Assembly (NCBI RefSeq): GCF_032854445.1 | Contig: NC_088295.1 | Location: 66,447,249-66,511,248, forward strand | DNA from: Liolophura sinensis | Lineage: Eukaryota > Mollusca > Polyplacophora > Chitonida > Chitonidae | DNA: 64,000 bases | Direction of reading: 5' to 3' | Part shown: piece after piece, positions 9,483 to 22,492 of the stretch | How positions within the stretch are numbered: the stretch's first letter is position 1 | Layout: each line of letters begins with the position of its first letter | Translations under genes and position numbers: made by a program | The notes under the pieces: generated by a model | Told to the model about the DNA's origin: nothing | What the model saw: only the letters and a program-made list of their open reading frames with translations | Databases searched by the model: none

Positions 9483-12400
9483 AGACCTCTACATCACCTA
9501 TTGTAATGTTGATTAAAGGGAGACGCAATGCTATGTAACCATGATCACATATCTCTATAGGGTCATGTAACATAAGCTCTAAACCCAACATCAGAAACGG
9601 ACGAGGACTTAAATGCAACTACATAATCGGCATTCTACATTTCCAGGAATTCGTGACTGGTGAAAGCACCTTAAAGGCCTCCCACATGTTACGCCAGGCT
9701 TACGGTGACATATATAATTCATGTAATTTCGTGCGTTTGTGAGCAGCTCGATCACACGATATCTACTGCGGTTTAGGTCTATAAAAACAAAAGTCACATA
9801 AAACCAAAGGTCACACGCATTAAATGACATACCATTTCTTATAGCACTGCAAAAACAAAAACTGTTAATGTGGTATCGCTGTACATGCTAAATAGATCAG
9901 AGCATGTCCCAAACAAAAGAATTAAAGTTAGAGACAGGAAAGCCTATCCACTATGGTGGCGCCTATGTCTCGACAATTTGTTGAGGTTGGAATCCTTCCA
10001 GGCCGAGAGTCTGCCGGGAGTTAAATCGATCTTTTATCGATTTTACGCAACTTGCTTCATTTAGCACAACTAGTCAACAACCGACATTGAATCTGAAGTG
10101 AAGAAATTGAAGGTCAGTGTAACAAATTGACCACATCAACAAGAGCGGGTTAGGGAAATACTATGCACAGAGGATTACACGACAGTTGCACAACAGCGAG
10201 CACTCTAAAGAATCTACCGGTCTTTTCTCTATGTGGAGCTATTTTGCACCATGAGAGCCCTTTGGTTCTCTCCAGCTGTACTTAACACTGAAACAGAAAC
10301 ACTACGGTGTCGTATCAGAAAAAAAGTATTTTCGCTACTTCTCAGCTGTCTTTGACTAACTCGCCACAGTCCATATACTATGCAAATATCGGCTCTGCGG
10401 CTGCAGTGTCTTTCGTTACACAGTGTTTGGAAATTCTAATCATGGTGAAGGAACAATTGTACGGTATGTAGTGGTTCTGTTCTTTTAAACACCACATTTT
10501 CCAGAACGGATAGAATTTGGCCCTCCTGTTATATATCCTTTGGTTGAAGTATCCGCTTATTTACAAACCCTAAGCTGTTTCCCAATCGAGTCGAAGCGGA
10601 ATGTACGTAGAGATGAATTTTCTTTCCATTTGACAGACTTTATGTTACTGGCGATTTGTTTGCCGTCCGTCGTCCAGCCGAACACGTGGCTAGAAGTTAT
10701 TATACGTATTCTTGTTTCTACTAAAAACCACCCGCATCTACACGTATGTATCATTTGTACATCCCCCCGATTTCACTATTAGTAGGGTATTGGTGACAAT
10801 AAGTGGTCAACAACACCCATGTGATTGTTTACCCAGCCTAACTTTCAGTGAAGACCACTTGTCCTCCACAAATATGGTGTGCCCGTCTGTATGTATACAC
10901 TGTACATCCCAAGAGGGGAAATAAGTAGCTCTCCAAACCTGTGTGTTTAAGGATTACCTCGGGGACCCTGGTTCTTGCGCACACCCATACATATAACTCT
11001 CATCGTATAAGTCAAACAAGGTCTTGACCACGCCGTTGATACACATTCAAGTAAAATAAGAGTCAATTATTGAAGTATTAAGCAATGCATTATACACATT
11101 CAGATTTGAACGCAGTTCTCATGTACAAAGGTACGTCCTATAATCTTCAGATGTTGTAGTATTAAACATGATCAGGACATTTCAGAAGGGTGCGGACTGT
11201 CAGAAACATGCAGTTCTATTTCAGCGGAACTCAATAATAACTGTTGTCATTTTACTCATATACCTAGTTAACCTACAATTTGTCTTTACGTGCACAACAG
11301 TGTTATGTTAGAAAGGTGGTGCGTGTAACTGATTTTAAAGATGTCTTTACCGGACGCAGTCATCCTCTTAACGCCTGACGAAATATGGGAAATTCTGTGT
11401 AATGACTGTGTTTTGGAAATGCGGCAGCGGATGAGAGGTCGCCTGCTTGGCGGGTACCACTCACTGTCATTATCAGAAACGTAAGACGCGGCAGGTAAGT
11501 CAGTACCTGAAGGGTTTCTCGCTGATAAACGCTTCCGAGTCAAGCTCAACGGTAGGTGCCTGATGGTTTGAGGATCACGTAAGCCCGATTGAATATGTGC
11601 ACTAGGAAAGATAAGTCCTCATTTATCCCATATCCGTGTCTTTCTTGGCCACCTCCACTCTGCAAACAAAAGATGAGATAAGGTCTTTGTGCACCTGACA
11701 GCTAACCTCCACTCAGTAAGATAAAAGTTAATTTTCTTGAAATAAGCTGAAAATGACCCTTCTTTGTCGTGAAGCGCAGGTGCAAATTGGAGAAGAATAG
11801 GACAAACGAGAACAGGACATATGTACAAAGCATTTAATCATCGCGATGTACGCTGTTTTTTGTGCTGATGATCAGATATTGATTAAAAGAGCGTTTGTAT
11901 CCCTCTGCATTCAAGTCTCGTGTTTTGTGTTTATCATCGTTCTCTTGACAACGATCGGTAACATATATCGAACTGTTATATCCATTTAGCAAATTTATTA
12001 TTCCACGTGGCAATAAACCTTTAACGGCGACGCCATGTTCGCCAGCATGTTTTTTCTCTTTAAATCACAGATGGGCTTGGGAAATTGGACCTTGGCGTAA
12101 AGCAATCAGGAACAAGACAAAACAAAGCTTTGCTTGAAAATTCGAAGGTCATACTCATCTAAGATCGAAGAGTTTTGCAAATTAGTGAGAATACGCTTGA
12201 TATCGCTCATGTGAGGGAAGTCTAAATAATTCTGCGTAATCTCACGTAATACACCGCTGACTGAGCTTTAAACCATCTCGTTAACAGAACTTGTTCTCTG
12301 GACTGATGTCATTGCTGTGATGTTTTTCACTTGATATAGACCCTAACATATTTCATTAAAATAAGTGCACTTTATTTTAGATCCTGGAACTCCCAATTGT

Positions 12401-15400
12401 GTTTCCGTCGAGGCCAAAGTTACGCAACGTTCAGCAGAGCACTTTCCTCTTTCTCTCTTTAAATCCTCTTCAAAAAATCGTAAGATATATTCTATTAGGT
12501 AATGAAATAGGACTTTTTCTGATGTAAGAGTCTGATGTGACAAAATCACGCAGAGTGCTTATATACATGTAATCTGGGATGGGGATCTTAGGCTGCTTGA
12601 GATGCACAAAAGTAATATTGTACATTATATGAGATGGCAATTTGTTCTCTTTTTCCGAGTCCGACAAGTGTATGATTAATCATGCAGTGTGAGTCCCACA
12701 TACGCTTTGTGACTCCTTTTCTCTGTAACATATTTGCCGTGGGTTTCAATGTATTTCATAAAAGTGGAAAGTCTTCTCCACACAAATGCACGTCCTCTGA
12801 GTAATCAATTAAAACGGTAAATAATTACACAGGCAGATATTTTACTTCTATAAGCACCAAACGATTGGATAATAGTCATCTCAACGGCATGAAATGACGA
12901 CGTGATACGATTTATTTTCCACCATTTCAGATTTTGGGTCCAAATATAACATAAAAGGAAACTTTAGACGTGTTATGAATCATGAATTGGATTGACATTG
13001 TATCTGAGATACATGTATCTGAGATACATATGTACATGTATCAAAGATATATGTGCATATAAAATCATCAGTGTTTCTGTGTTAATTAAAAATTCAATAA
13101 ATAATTATTCAACTGAATGTTATTACAAATCCCGAAGTTTTAGTTCTTGTTGTAAACGTAATTCACTTTCTAGCTAATGGCAAGTGTACATCACAGTTCG
13201 TAAGCAACGTGTTTGTTCTTATGACAAACATGTATGCACGATTTGAGCTATTTTGAATCGTATTTGAAGGTGAGGCCTGTGGTGTGTAGTTTGGCAGACT
13301 AACCAACAAAAAACCATTCTAACATAAGATTTTTCCACTCTCTTATTTGACAAAAAATGTGTCATGTGACGATTTCAATCAATCAACTTGTTATTATTGC
13401 TAGAACTAGTGTTCCAAGGTTGTTTCATCAAACCCCTTCACTCTAAGCTTTTTAAGGTTTACAAAGAGTTAAATTCTCTTGTAAGTAAATATGGATAGAG
13501 CATCCAGAATCTGTGGCGCTCTGCTTCATGATTGTTTCTAACTCCGCTTAACCTGGGGCTAGGGGCATTGTATTCATCGCGTTGAATTAGATCGCCACGT
13601 TGGGTATATGAAAAGGTGCAATAAAAACGCAGCTGAGATATTGTTTTTTATTACCACTGATATTCTAGCATAACATGTGATTTGAATACTGATTCCACTC
13701 GTTCACCTTGAACGAGTAACATACCTTGCGTCTTTTCAACATCATTCAAAACTGTTGACTGCTTCTGTCCTAATTTCGTGCTTTATACACCTTACTTTCT
13801 CAGTTGTTTTTTTGGTTTGTGTTGAATGTCGTTTTGGGAATTGGCCCTGTGATCAGGAACGTCCCTATTGCTTGACTGCTGGTATACGAATGTCTGTTTC
13901 GACGCATAGACTGAGTGAAGAAATGCTTGTGTTGTTAGAATAATACTTTGGAAAGAATGAGGGTTTTTTTTGACCACCAGTCAGCTTTGTTGAATATGAC
14001 TCTAGACCGAGACATCCATGAGCAGTGAGTGTCACGATTTCACGAAGAGCCGGTAATGATGTGTCTGGTCTTCTGTTACATAATTAGGGCCCACCTCGGA
14101 AGGGTGATAAGGTGTATCAGTGTAAGTGAAATCTGTGCGTAAATCTCTGTAAGATAAAAAAAAATGGTTGTATGACTTATTGTCTTTGAAGAGAGCAGCA
14201 AATTGGTCAGGGTGAAGTTCTTCGTGCTCATTTGCCGCTGGAGTAAAAAGTCTTATAAAAAAGTTCTGCTGCACAAAATTGAAAGTTAATGTTCCCCTAA
14301 CATTCTGACATGGACATTAACGGAAATGGTCCAACGTATTTTTTTCACGAATACCAGCGTGTTTTGGGATTTTTTTTGGGGTCTTTTTGTAAATACTGGT
14401 AAATTTCTTATTTCTATTAATTTTAAATTTGCGGAGAATACATTGTCGGAGAGAAGGTAATTTAATATCTTTCGCAACAGATTTTTTTCAGAATCTAGGC
14501 ATACTCTGGAGAAGGATACTTTTACGAAGTATAGTGATCCATAATAATATCGCAACATAGATTCATAAGTCTTCTCGACAGCAAAAACAAATGATTCTAT
14601 GCGACAATTTATAAGTCACGACTGGTCACGAGTAATGATTTAGTGCCAAACAAAAAATCTTTGATAAAAGGATTTAGTCCGACAATGAAATGTGGTCATT
14701 TAATGTGTCATGAAAATTACCGTTACTGTGGGAGCCAAATAATCTATCACTAAAAGACACTATTCAGTAGTTGGCAAAGCAGCCACTGGTCTTATCATAC
14801 CGTGTCTTTACAATGAATAGTAGCTTTAACTTTCAGATCATAATATCTTCCAAAGAGGTCCATGGCGGAACACAGTTGTCTCAGGCACAGGTCGAGTATG
14901 TGGAGCTTATCCGGTTGGCTCTCTTCTTTATAGTAAATGCTCTTGGCGCTTTTAGTTGAACACATGATATTGCAGCTCTGTCATACTATGGCCACGTGGC
15001 ACCACAAACGTAATCAACGCTAATCTTCTTTTTTACGTGAACAGTTTTTTGTCGACAAAACGTTTATGTGTTTGGGATTTCAGAAAGTTTTCATTCAAGT
15101 AGAGCTAGAAATTAGCCATAGTTTTCCTTGGCAGCTTTCAGTCTTAGCACAAAGTAGAAACAAAAAAAGCACTTTCGTTTGAACTGAAAAATGCATCTGT
15201 ATACGACGTTATTGACCCTGAAGTAATTCAACGCAATAACAAAGGCTAATGGGGATAAGAATATGCAATGATTTTAGATTTTACTTCGAAAAGATGTTTG
15301 GGACAATGTCTCATTCAAAGATATCCGTGTTTACCGCTTCTTCTCTCTCCTTATTTATCAATAATGCTAAGAAAGAACGCAATTTACTGGCAAGAAGAGC

Positions 15401-17877
15401 GGTTTAGAGGTCAAGTGACACCATTTCCTACTGGAAGCTTCACTTTCACAAGAATAGACGCGTGACTAAGGAAAATGAAAACTTTAGTAGGATCAAAGGA
15501 AAACAAACAACAGTCTCGTATGAAGAAATGACGTTGGAAATTATACAAATAGGAATTGGTGATTTCCCCCCACCTACTTTTATCAAATTATCCCCGATAA
15601 ACGCCTCCGGGCACCGTTTCTGTTATTTGCACTACTTGACACTAGACTCAGATTACGATGTTCGGAATGGCTACATCGCCACATCGCCACAGGAATGGTA
15701 GGCAATGATTTATGGTCGAGGCACCGTTTAATAGAGCTGGTGTTTTACATGTAGTCAAATGGAATTCATACGTCAAGGCTGATTATTTAAAAGTATTAGG
15801 AATCTAGGCGTCGAGGCGGGGGGATGGGGGGTAGACCACAGACCTTTTCCACATATGACGTACACACCGTCATTTCTAAGTTGGCGTCAAAGTAGCCCTC
15901 CAAGATCGTTAAACTTTGCAACATGAGCATCGTCGACTGCTTTCTCTCACCATAAAAGGCCCCATGTATAATGAGAGCAAGGGAGACTAAAAATATGGCC
16001 CACCTAAAACGTGCCCAAACGGTGTATTTGTATCATTTTTTCTGTATTACGTCACAGTTTCTTTCTAGATGTTCTCGTAATATCTAAAATAGATAAAGTA
16101 CTGCAGATGTCTTGGCTGTTAATCAATTTGTCTTTGTTGAAAGGGTCCCTTCTTCCCATGGTCAGCAGTATGCGCAATCTCCTCTAAAGCAATTGGCATT
16201 AATGCTTTCTGGTAGGTATGTCTTAGATAAATGTAGGAGCAGAGACTTAAGTTTGCAGTTTTAGTTCACGAATAAATTAATGCGTATGGCTTAACGGCCC
16301 TTCGCCGTCACGACAGTCTGAGCACATTATGTCCAAATCATAACGCGCTAGGGGAAAAGCGGCGCAAAAGCGCTTGAATGTTTTAGCCCATACGGCACGG
16401 ATCTATACCCTATTTGACAAATTCCAACCTTGGCTAAGCTGATTGAAACTACAACAACCAAACACATAAATACAACAACAAAACTACATCATAGAGAGTA
16501 AAGCTAGATGAGCGACGACAGTGTGATAGCTCGCAAATGGACCATACGACTCCGGTCAGTTTACATGTACAGCATAGAATTACTCACAAAGCATGACGGG
16601 TAAAATCAACTTTCTTGTCTGCACTGTACGTCCGCTCAGTGGAACGGGAGCCGTAATCTTAACGTCATGCCACTTAAATGTACCACACATTCTACAATCC
16701 TACAATATGAACAAACATCAAAATGAGAGCGGCCATGTGATTTTACTTGTATGCTTCAAAACGAGATCAAAGTTTTGTAATCTTCACGAAGATGATAATA
16801 GAAATCACACGTGATTTGTAAGGGCGGTTAAGAAGGATATTCAAGTACATTTTACACGTTTTCTTCGAAACAAATTCGGTTTTCATACCGAGCTTCAGAG
16901 TGAGTTGTCTTGCTACAGACATCGCGTGTTCAAGAACATCTGTGAGGCGATCTGGTGCTATTTTCTCCTCTGCGTTTAGACGGTCTAATGGATAACGTCA
17001 ACGTGTACATAATACACAAGTTGTATTTAGGATACACAGATTAGATCTACGTTTGAAAACGTGTACTGATACCTTTACACATCGGTCGATTTGACCTGCG
17101 GTAGTCGCCTGCTGACATATCTAACAAAACAATCAGCAGACCGCGTGAGGCATTCACGCAGTCTTGGATAACAAATGTGTCTGGCCAATTATGCAACATA
17201 TACATTATTTGTCTGCGTCATTTAGATCCTCCTTCACGTGAGGTCGTACAATTAAGGCCGCAGACCTTCCGTCTACTCAGGGAGACCTTGAACACGCGAA
17301 CAACAGATATATCTGACTGGTCAACACCACTTACGTAATACAACCACCATCTTGAATGACACTTTTGTGTGTCCTTCTAGAACTGTTTCACTAGAAACAT
17401 CTAGTTCTGTTTCCTGATATAGCGGAATACTACAATGATAGCGCCAACAAACACTGAAAGAGAACGTGTCTATAAGACAGAATCAACTGAATCGAATAAT
17501 GCGCATGTCACGAACTTAGGTGTGTAGCTCGTCATGGTAGGGAATAACCTTCTAACTGACTGAATGAGGTGATGAATGCATGATGCACGTCATTTTAGAG
17601 AAGTTGAAACCTTACAAATCTTAAGTGGACACAGATTATTGGGCGAAATATGAGAGATGCGAATGCATAGATGTGTGTTTGAAATAAGGGGATACTGGCA
17701 GATGTCCGAAGAATGATGTCATTTAAGTGACGTTGGACATTCCACTGCAGCGTCAACAGCGCGACGTCACAGTGGGTAGACCAATACGTCACAGATGAAA
17801 CCGCTGCACGCAACATGTTTCGGGTGCGCAACAAAAGACTTGTGACGTGCAAGTCCTAATTCACACTAGCGCCACCT
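9483..17877. other. Long stretch without recognisable genes
   Basis: The longest open frames are about 90 codons (for example 14286-14558, minus) and look like chance: low complexity, no domain, no repeat landmark. The only structure noted is a 15-bp near-palindromic unit in tandem at 13000-13029. This could be intergenic, or introns of a gene whose exons lie outside the window. Confidence 0.45.
13000..13029. repeat. Two tandem units of a 15-bp near-palindrome
   Basis: GTATCTGAGATACAT occurs twice with no gap. Each unit is nearly its own reverse complement, so the pair can fold into a hairpin. Related TACATGTATC pieces follow immediately. Confidence 0.7.
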
Positions 17878-17888
17878 GTTGCGAGAAG

Positions 17889-18202
17889 AGTGAGTGAGTG
17901 CTGTGGGTTTAACATCGTAACAATTTTTCAGCCATATGACGACGAAAGAATCCTTAGAGTGCATGTAATGTGCCTCCTTGTTGCAGGACGGATTTCCACC
18001 GCTCCTTTACCTAGTGCTCTTTTATACTGAGACACCTTACCGAGGGCAGACACGGGTCAACTATCCACTTCATGCTGAACGCCAAGCGAGAAAGTTACAA
18101 CTTCCTCTTTTAAGGTCTTAGGTGTGACCCGACCGTGGATTTACCCCGGATCTACCGCTCCCGGAGCGGACGCTCCACCAACTGTGCTATCGGGACCGGT
18201 GT
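17889..18202 (-). mobile_element. SINE-B copy with internal deletion
   Basis: Reversed SINE-B with a (GAGT)n tail at the left and the landmarks TTGTTGCAGGACGGATTTCC, TCATGCTGAACGCCAAGCG, and a head AACTGTGCTATCGGGACCGG at the right. The GCCCCGCCGGAGCCATTATA block in the middle is missing (about 50 bp). The flanks GTTGCGAGAAG (17878-17888) and GTTGTGAGAAG (18203-18213) form an 11-bp duplication with one mismatch. Confidence 0.92.
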
Positions 18203-18213
18203 GTTGTGAGAAG

Positions 18214-20668
18214 TAAACCCGTTGGTATCCCATTACTTGTAACCATTTCCCATTATTTTGTAAAATAAACTGTGGAGATACTGTCTGGGGATCTAGTGCC
18301 AACGTCACCAGGCTCACTAGGCTCTAGAATTCGACTGTGTGAAGGATATAGCCTCGGGCATTATTCAGCTTGAATCTGTCAGACAGTTGCTTACAAGGCG
18401 TTACAAATGGGTTGAATACTCACTACCAATGAAGGCCGTGTCTGGCCTATTGTGGATTATTTCATCACAAGCAGCGCTAAACCGGTGGTAACAGTTGTAA
18501 CGGTGGTCAAACTATATGCTAACCAGACTAAACAGGCCCATCCTATCCTAGCATTTTGCTATGCTATGAATGTTATGCTGAGGTCTGTTGGAATATAAGC
18601 TTTTTTATGCCAATACTCGGATTTTGTCCTCAACGCAATTCCGATAATTTTTTTTCCAGGCGGATAGATGAGGTAAATGGGAGCTCATGCACGAAATCTA
18701 AGTAGGTGATGTGCATGTAGGTATTGCTGTAAGAGGCTGCTACGACGAGAGGATACTGCGATAAGCCCCATGCGAGCGCTTCCTTTTAAAACATTTAAAA
18801 TTTAACCCACTCATACATATGAACAAAACCAGTTATTAAGTCAAACTTTATACATTGATATAGGCCCAATAAGTGTAATATTGCAAGAAAAATTTAATAT
18901 ATGTATACAGCCTACTAATAAATAAGAAGTATGGTCGCAGGTATGCAAAACCCCAAAACATAGTCAACAGATAAAGATATACCATCTAATATGTCAGTTA
19001 GGATGTGTAAATATGTTGACTTTTCTACTGAAAAAAACAAACAAACAAAAATGTGTTGCTTTTAACAGAAAGTCACTTGTCAGAGTGCTGCTAGAATGCA
19101 TTCTGTTATTATAACATACGACTGTGTCATATTCAGAATAATATCGCGTTAGTCTCATATGACCTCTGCGTTGAAATAATAAAATTTGTGTGCTATATTT
19201 AGTATTCTAACAAGAGAATGCACTCTATCATCATTCAGAAAACAGGCTGTTAAATTTAACAGAGTGCTTTGTTGAGAGCAGTTGTCCTGTAACCCATAAT
19301 TGCGCCCAGACCAATCATAGTCAACCTCTTAGACTTGAACTTAACTTGAACTTGGGAAGGATGACATCTTTCATCGCAGAGCTGTCACTGAATTTGTACG
19401 TTTTCGAGTACAGACAATTGGCAGGTCTAGAAGTCAAAAAGACAGTCATACCAATCATCCGTCAAGTAGATGCCCCCGGAGTCTGGTTTTACGCATTTGA
19501 TCTGAAAACAACATATCAAAGTAAAACCAAACGCTGGCTTAACCAGGAAGATACGATAGCCACTTGCCTCTTAGTGATCTTTAACCACAAGTGAAAAAAA
19601 GGGATGTTATTTTCAAGATAGCCTTTTGCTAACACAGGTAAAAAATGTATGAAGCCTTCACAGTTTTGCCGACCGGTTATATAATTTCAGAAGAACTCAA
19701 GCTTTGAATTTTCCGAGAGCTAACAATCCACTTAGGTCTTATGTCAAAGCGTTTCCACTGAAACTACTGAGGTCATACGTTCGTACTCAGCTCGGATGTG
19801 GCCCTAGTTCAAAGCGCATCGTCAAACACCACTTCACAAACCTGTCAACTGATTATTTAGAATTTCTCGTGTCCGGAGAAACACGTTTTTCCATACTTCT
19901 GCGCAGCGCTCAATGTTCAGTTTATATCACTGCCATCACTAGCACATTTTATACAGAAACCTTGGACATAACTATGTTTATTGGTTCAGGGTTATAAGAC
20001 AGGAAGTGATGTCAGAAAAAACATTGTCTTAATTTTATCTAAATTATATACAAAATGATTCTAACGGTCACCTGAAACAATTTTATTGAAGGATACTGGT
20101 TATAGGAGGCACGAGGACATCAATCGGTGAGGCTTCATGCGTCTCACATTCCTCAGGTCAAATTGCTCCAGCCGTTTGGCAGCCTACAGAGCGGCACATG
20201 CGTTATAGGTTACCCATGCGCAATTCAGGCAATTGGGTCCAAGATTTATCTCCTAAATGAAGGGTTAAGAAGCATTGATTGGGTAATACTGCCACATAAG
20301 CATTTTAGCTTGTTGATACACCCTAAATTTCTGGACCTAATTAAAATATATCGAAATTTTGTCTGTTTAGACAGAACTGAAAAAATTATGCCCATTTTTA
20401 CTCCCAACCCCTTGGAGATTAAAAGGGTATGCAGGGTGGATTTTTTGATATGTTATAAAGAGCAGTGCAAGCTGTATGTCATGGCATTGCGAAAGTTTGA
20501 GGATATATATTTTTGAGGATGAACTTGACAAATTTACTACATAGGTAGTAAGGAAAACCAGTGGGATCATGGAGCCTCTAAGGGGGTATGGCGTTGTTCT
20601 GATACCAGTCTAATTACTAAATGCACTGTCATTTTTTGTTCTCTTGTAAGAAACAGAATCACGGGTAC
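18214..20668. other. Unannotated stretch; longest frame lacks ATG
   Basis: A 129-codon open frame at 20127-20516 (plus) begins at GTG; its first internal methionine comes late and its protein resembles nothing I know. A second frame at 19346-19594 (82 codons) is equally unremarkable. Neither has a good start context. I treat the stretch as non-coding. Confidence 0.4.
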
Positions 20669-20726
20669 TTATTTATTTACTTCGGTTTTACCCTGTACTC
20701 GTCAATATATCACTTAACCAACGGGA
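20669..20726 (-). mobile_element. SINE-A tail fragment
   Basis: Only the 3' end is recognisable: TTATTTATTTACTTCGG, then TTTTACCCTGTACTCGTC and ATATATCACTTA, in the order seen in full SINE-A copies. What follows diverges. Confidence 0.5.
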
Positions 20727-21049
20727 ACCAGGTTTACAGTTTTAAGAGACTGCGCACAACTAATAGAAATCCAGTGTTAAGACAAAGTTTCCATGTGGGT
20801 TAAGTCGTACCAGCTGAGGTAAACTTGAGTGTACGCAGCTGCATGTTCGTTTTATTTCGTTTGGGATAACTTAACACCATTTATGCTGGATAGTATTATG
20901 AGACTTGTTATGACCCAAACTGTCTGTATTATAAAGAGATGGCTTGTTCGAAATACACGACATTTTAGCCGCACAAACAAGTAACCAAAACCAGCAGATT
21001 TTATTTTTCAACAATTTATTAGGTTTAACATGAACAGATAACAAGACTT

Positions 21050-21118
21050 ATACAAATACTAAAGTACTTAAGTTTAACAAGAAAGGATAGCAATATGTAT
21101 ACAAATACTAAAGTACTT
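21050..21118. repeat. Partial 48-bp-period duplication in LTR
   Basis: TATACAAATACTAAAGTACT occurs at about 21050 and again at about 21098 with a different spacer between (AAGAAAGGATAGCAATATG). It lies near the polyadenylation end of the LTR. Confidence 0.7.
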
Positions 21119-21461
21119 ACATGTACAACGGTGTCAAGTCCAAATGGACGCATATACTCCACAAGGCTTAAAAAATGCACAGAGGCAATATTCATAAGAG
21201 GGAAAATCCACAGTATAACTGAGTGTATGACGAAATATACACAAAATTCCACAGACCGGTTCCGTGTACTAATAAGCTCTGTGTACACAAGAGCACAAAT
21301 ATATACAAGTTCAAACTGAACAAGTGCTCGGTGGAAATAGGATATAACAAAGCCAGAGGCTATAAAGACACCAAAATTCAGCACAAAATGCCTACTAAAG
21401 TAACACACAGCGAAAGCATCCAAAAACTCTCAATAATTCTCCTTTCTCCCCTTTTGACCTG

Positions 21462-21480
21462 CTTTTATAGGTCTTATATA
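21462..21480 (-). promoter_or_regulatory. Twin TATA boxes of the solo LTR
   Basis: Read on the minus strand, TATATAAG (21473-21480) is followed by TATAAAAG (21462-21469). Transcription would start near 21435. Both lie just downstream of the heat-shock half-sites. Confidence 0.6.
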
Positions 21481-21493
21481 GACTGGTGGAGTT

Positions 21494-21567
21494 TTCTAGA
21501 ATAAGAAAATTCTTGAACACTTGTTGTAAACAAACAGGCCCCGAACTGAGCGTATTCTGGAGCATTC
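21494..21567 (-). promoter_or_regulatory. Heat-shock-element-like array in LTR
   Basis: Plus-strand half-sites: TTC 21494, GAA 21499, then GAA 21505, TTC 21510, GAA 21515. The last three are in perfect alternating 5-bp register (GAAnnTTCnnGAA), the trimer bound by heat-shock factor. A weaker TTC 21555, GAG 21560, TTC 21565 trimer follows. The array lies 15-90 bp upstream of the TATA boxes on the minus strand, the spacing of an hsp70-type promoter. Heat-responsive LTRs are known in other organisms; function here is inferred. Confidence 0.55.
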
Positions 21568-21606
21568 TAAGGCAGAGGTAGACAGCAGGCCCTGAACTCA
21601 GCATAT
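21536..21606. repeat. Paired 20-bp direct repeats in the LTR U3
   Basis: AGGCCCCGAACTGAGCGTAT (21536-21555) and AGGCCCTGAACTCAGCATAT (21587-21606) match at 17 of 20 positions. Direct repeats upstream of the promoter are typical of LTR enhancers. They flank the weaker heat-shock-like trimer. Confidence 0.7.
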
Positions 21607-22075
21607 GTAAACAGTGGCAAGCTAAGTTTAGAAGCTGACGCCAGTTGTTCATATAACAGACCCTAGTGTCGTCCATTATGTGCGTCCAAAACTGATCTTT
21701 ATAAATCTTTGCCATGCATTATGCTTTAATACACATGAAATAATGTTTTACATACATCAATGATGATCACGACTACCAAAACGAATTTCAAAAGGAGAGA
21801 CGTGACCTTCCGCGATCAAATAGTGCACAGATGTTTCTTCAGGGAAATAACTTCCATTAAGTAACATAGCGTGAAACAATATTCCTGAAGCATTACTAGT
21901 TAATCTTAAGAAGTCAGTAGTTCATTACCTGTAACCCAGTGTTGTGTGACTGTGTTGCTAAATAAAACCTATCACAGCCGTAAATCTTTATTATGTACCA
22001 TAACTATTCAATATTCCTGTTACTATTTAAGTGGTTATGTGCAACTGCTGATTTAAACCATACAAGAATTTGAGC

Positions 22076-22492
22076 ATGCTAGGTGAAGAAAAAAGACCCA
22101 AAATGGTGAAAACAACATACCCGAATCATCTAAGTTTAGACATCTGTCACAAACGAAACCATCCTTACATACAAATACCACTGGGAGGGTTAATCATGTT
22201 TATTCCAACAATATTCGTCATCATGTTTTTTTTACATTTATCCAAAAATACAGCAAACAACTGCTGCCAAAAGAAGACATTTAATTGGATGAAAATCACA
22301 TTCAAAATACGAAGTATCATTATTTGTTTAGAGCAGCGGCGTAAAAAATTTGCTCTCAATATCACTGCTTTTCTTTTAGTAAAGTTTTTCTGCCTAAGTC
22401 ATAGTGCTAGGGACAGTTTCAGTTGTTGCCTTTCGAGCATTAACATGGACAGTCACAATAAAACCCTAACTGATCTGTTTCACTATCTATGA
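22076..22492 (+). CDS. Weak hypothetical open frame, 138 codons
   Basis: An ATG-initiated frame whose product has one strongly hydrophobic stretch (LIMFIPTIFVIMFFLHL, about residues 40-56) in an otherwise basic, low-complexity protein. I recognise no family. Its last quarter overlaps the repeat E copy at 22389-22477, which argues against a conserved gene. Without homology or splice context I regard it as probably chance. Confidence 0.1.
   Translation: MLGEEKRPKMVKTTYPNHLSLDICHKRNHPYIQIPLGGLIMFIPTIFVIMFFLHLSKNTANNCCQKKTFNWMKITFKIRSIIICLEQRRKKFALNITAFLLVKFFCLSHSARDSFSCCLSSINMDSHNKTLTDLFHYL
22389..22477 (+). repeat. Repeat E, left half
   Basis: About 85 bp matching 28267-28355: TCTGCCTAAGTCATAGTGCT versus TCTGCTTAAGACATGGTGCT, and GCATTAACATGGACAGT versus GCATTAACATGAACAGT, both followed by CCTAACTGA. 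Identity is roughly 70 percent by eye. Confidence 0.6.

Larger units (their letters stand above)
20906..21658 (-). mobile_element. Probable solo LTR
   Basis: A 753-bp segment beginning TGTTATGA and ending TATAACA, the inverted TGTTA...TAACA ends typical of LTRs. GACT (left) and GACC (right) next to the ends would be a 4-bp target duplication with one mismatch. Read on the minus strand, it holds in order: paired 20-bp direct repeats, an array of heat-shock half-sites, two TATA boxes, a long leader, and two AATAAA signals (21015-21020 and 21000-21005), i.e. U3-R-U5. No gag, pol or second LTR is next to it, so it is best read as a solo LTR left by recombination. The 132-codon hydrophobic frame inside (21025-21423) is probably incidental. 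The superfamily (Ty3 or BEL) cannot be told from the LTR alone. Confidence 0.65.

Noticed and set aside
20127-20516. 129-codon frame as a protein-coding gene
   Set aside because: It opens with GTG, lacks an early methionine, matches no family and shows no splice signals; length is within chance for 64 kb in six frames.
21025-21423. 132-codon hydrophobic minus-strand frame as a membrane protein gene
   Set aside because: It lies wholly inside the probable solo LTR, downstream of its TATA boxes; its hydrophobicity follows from AT-rich, T-rich sequence.
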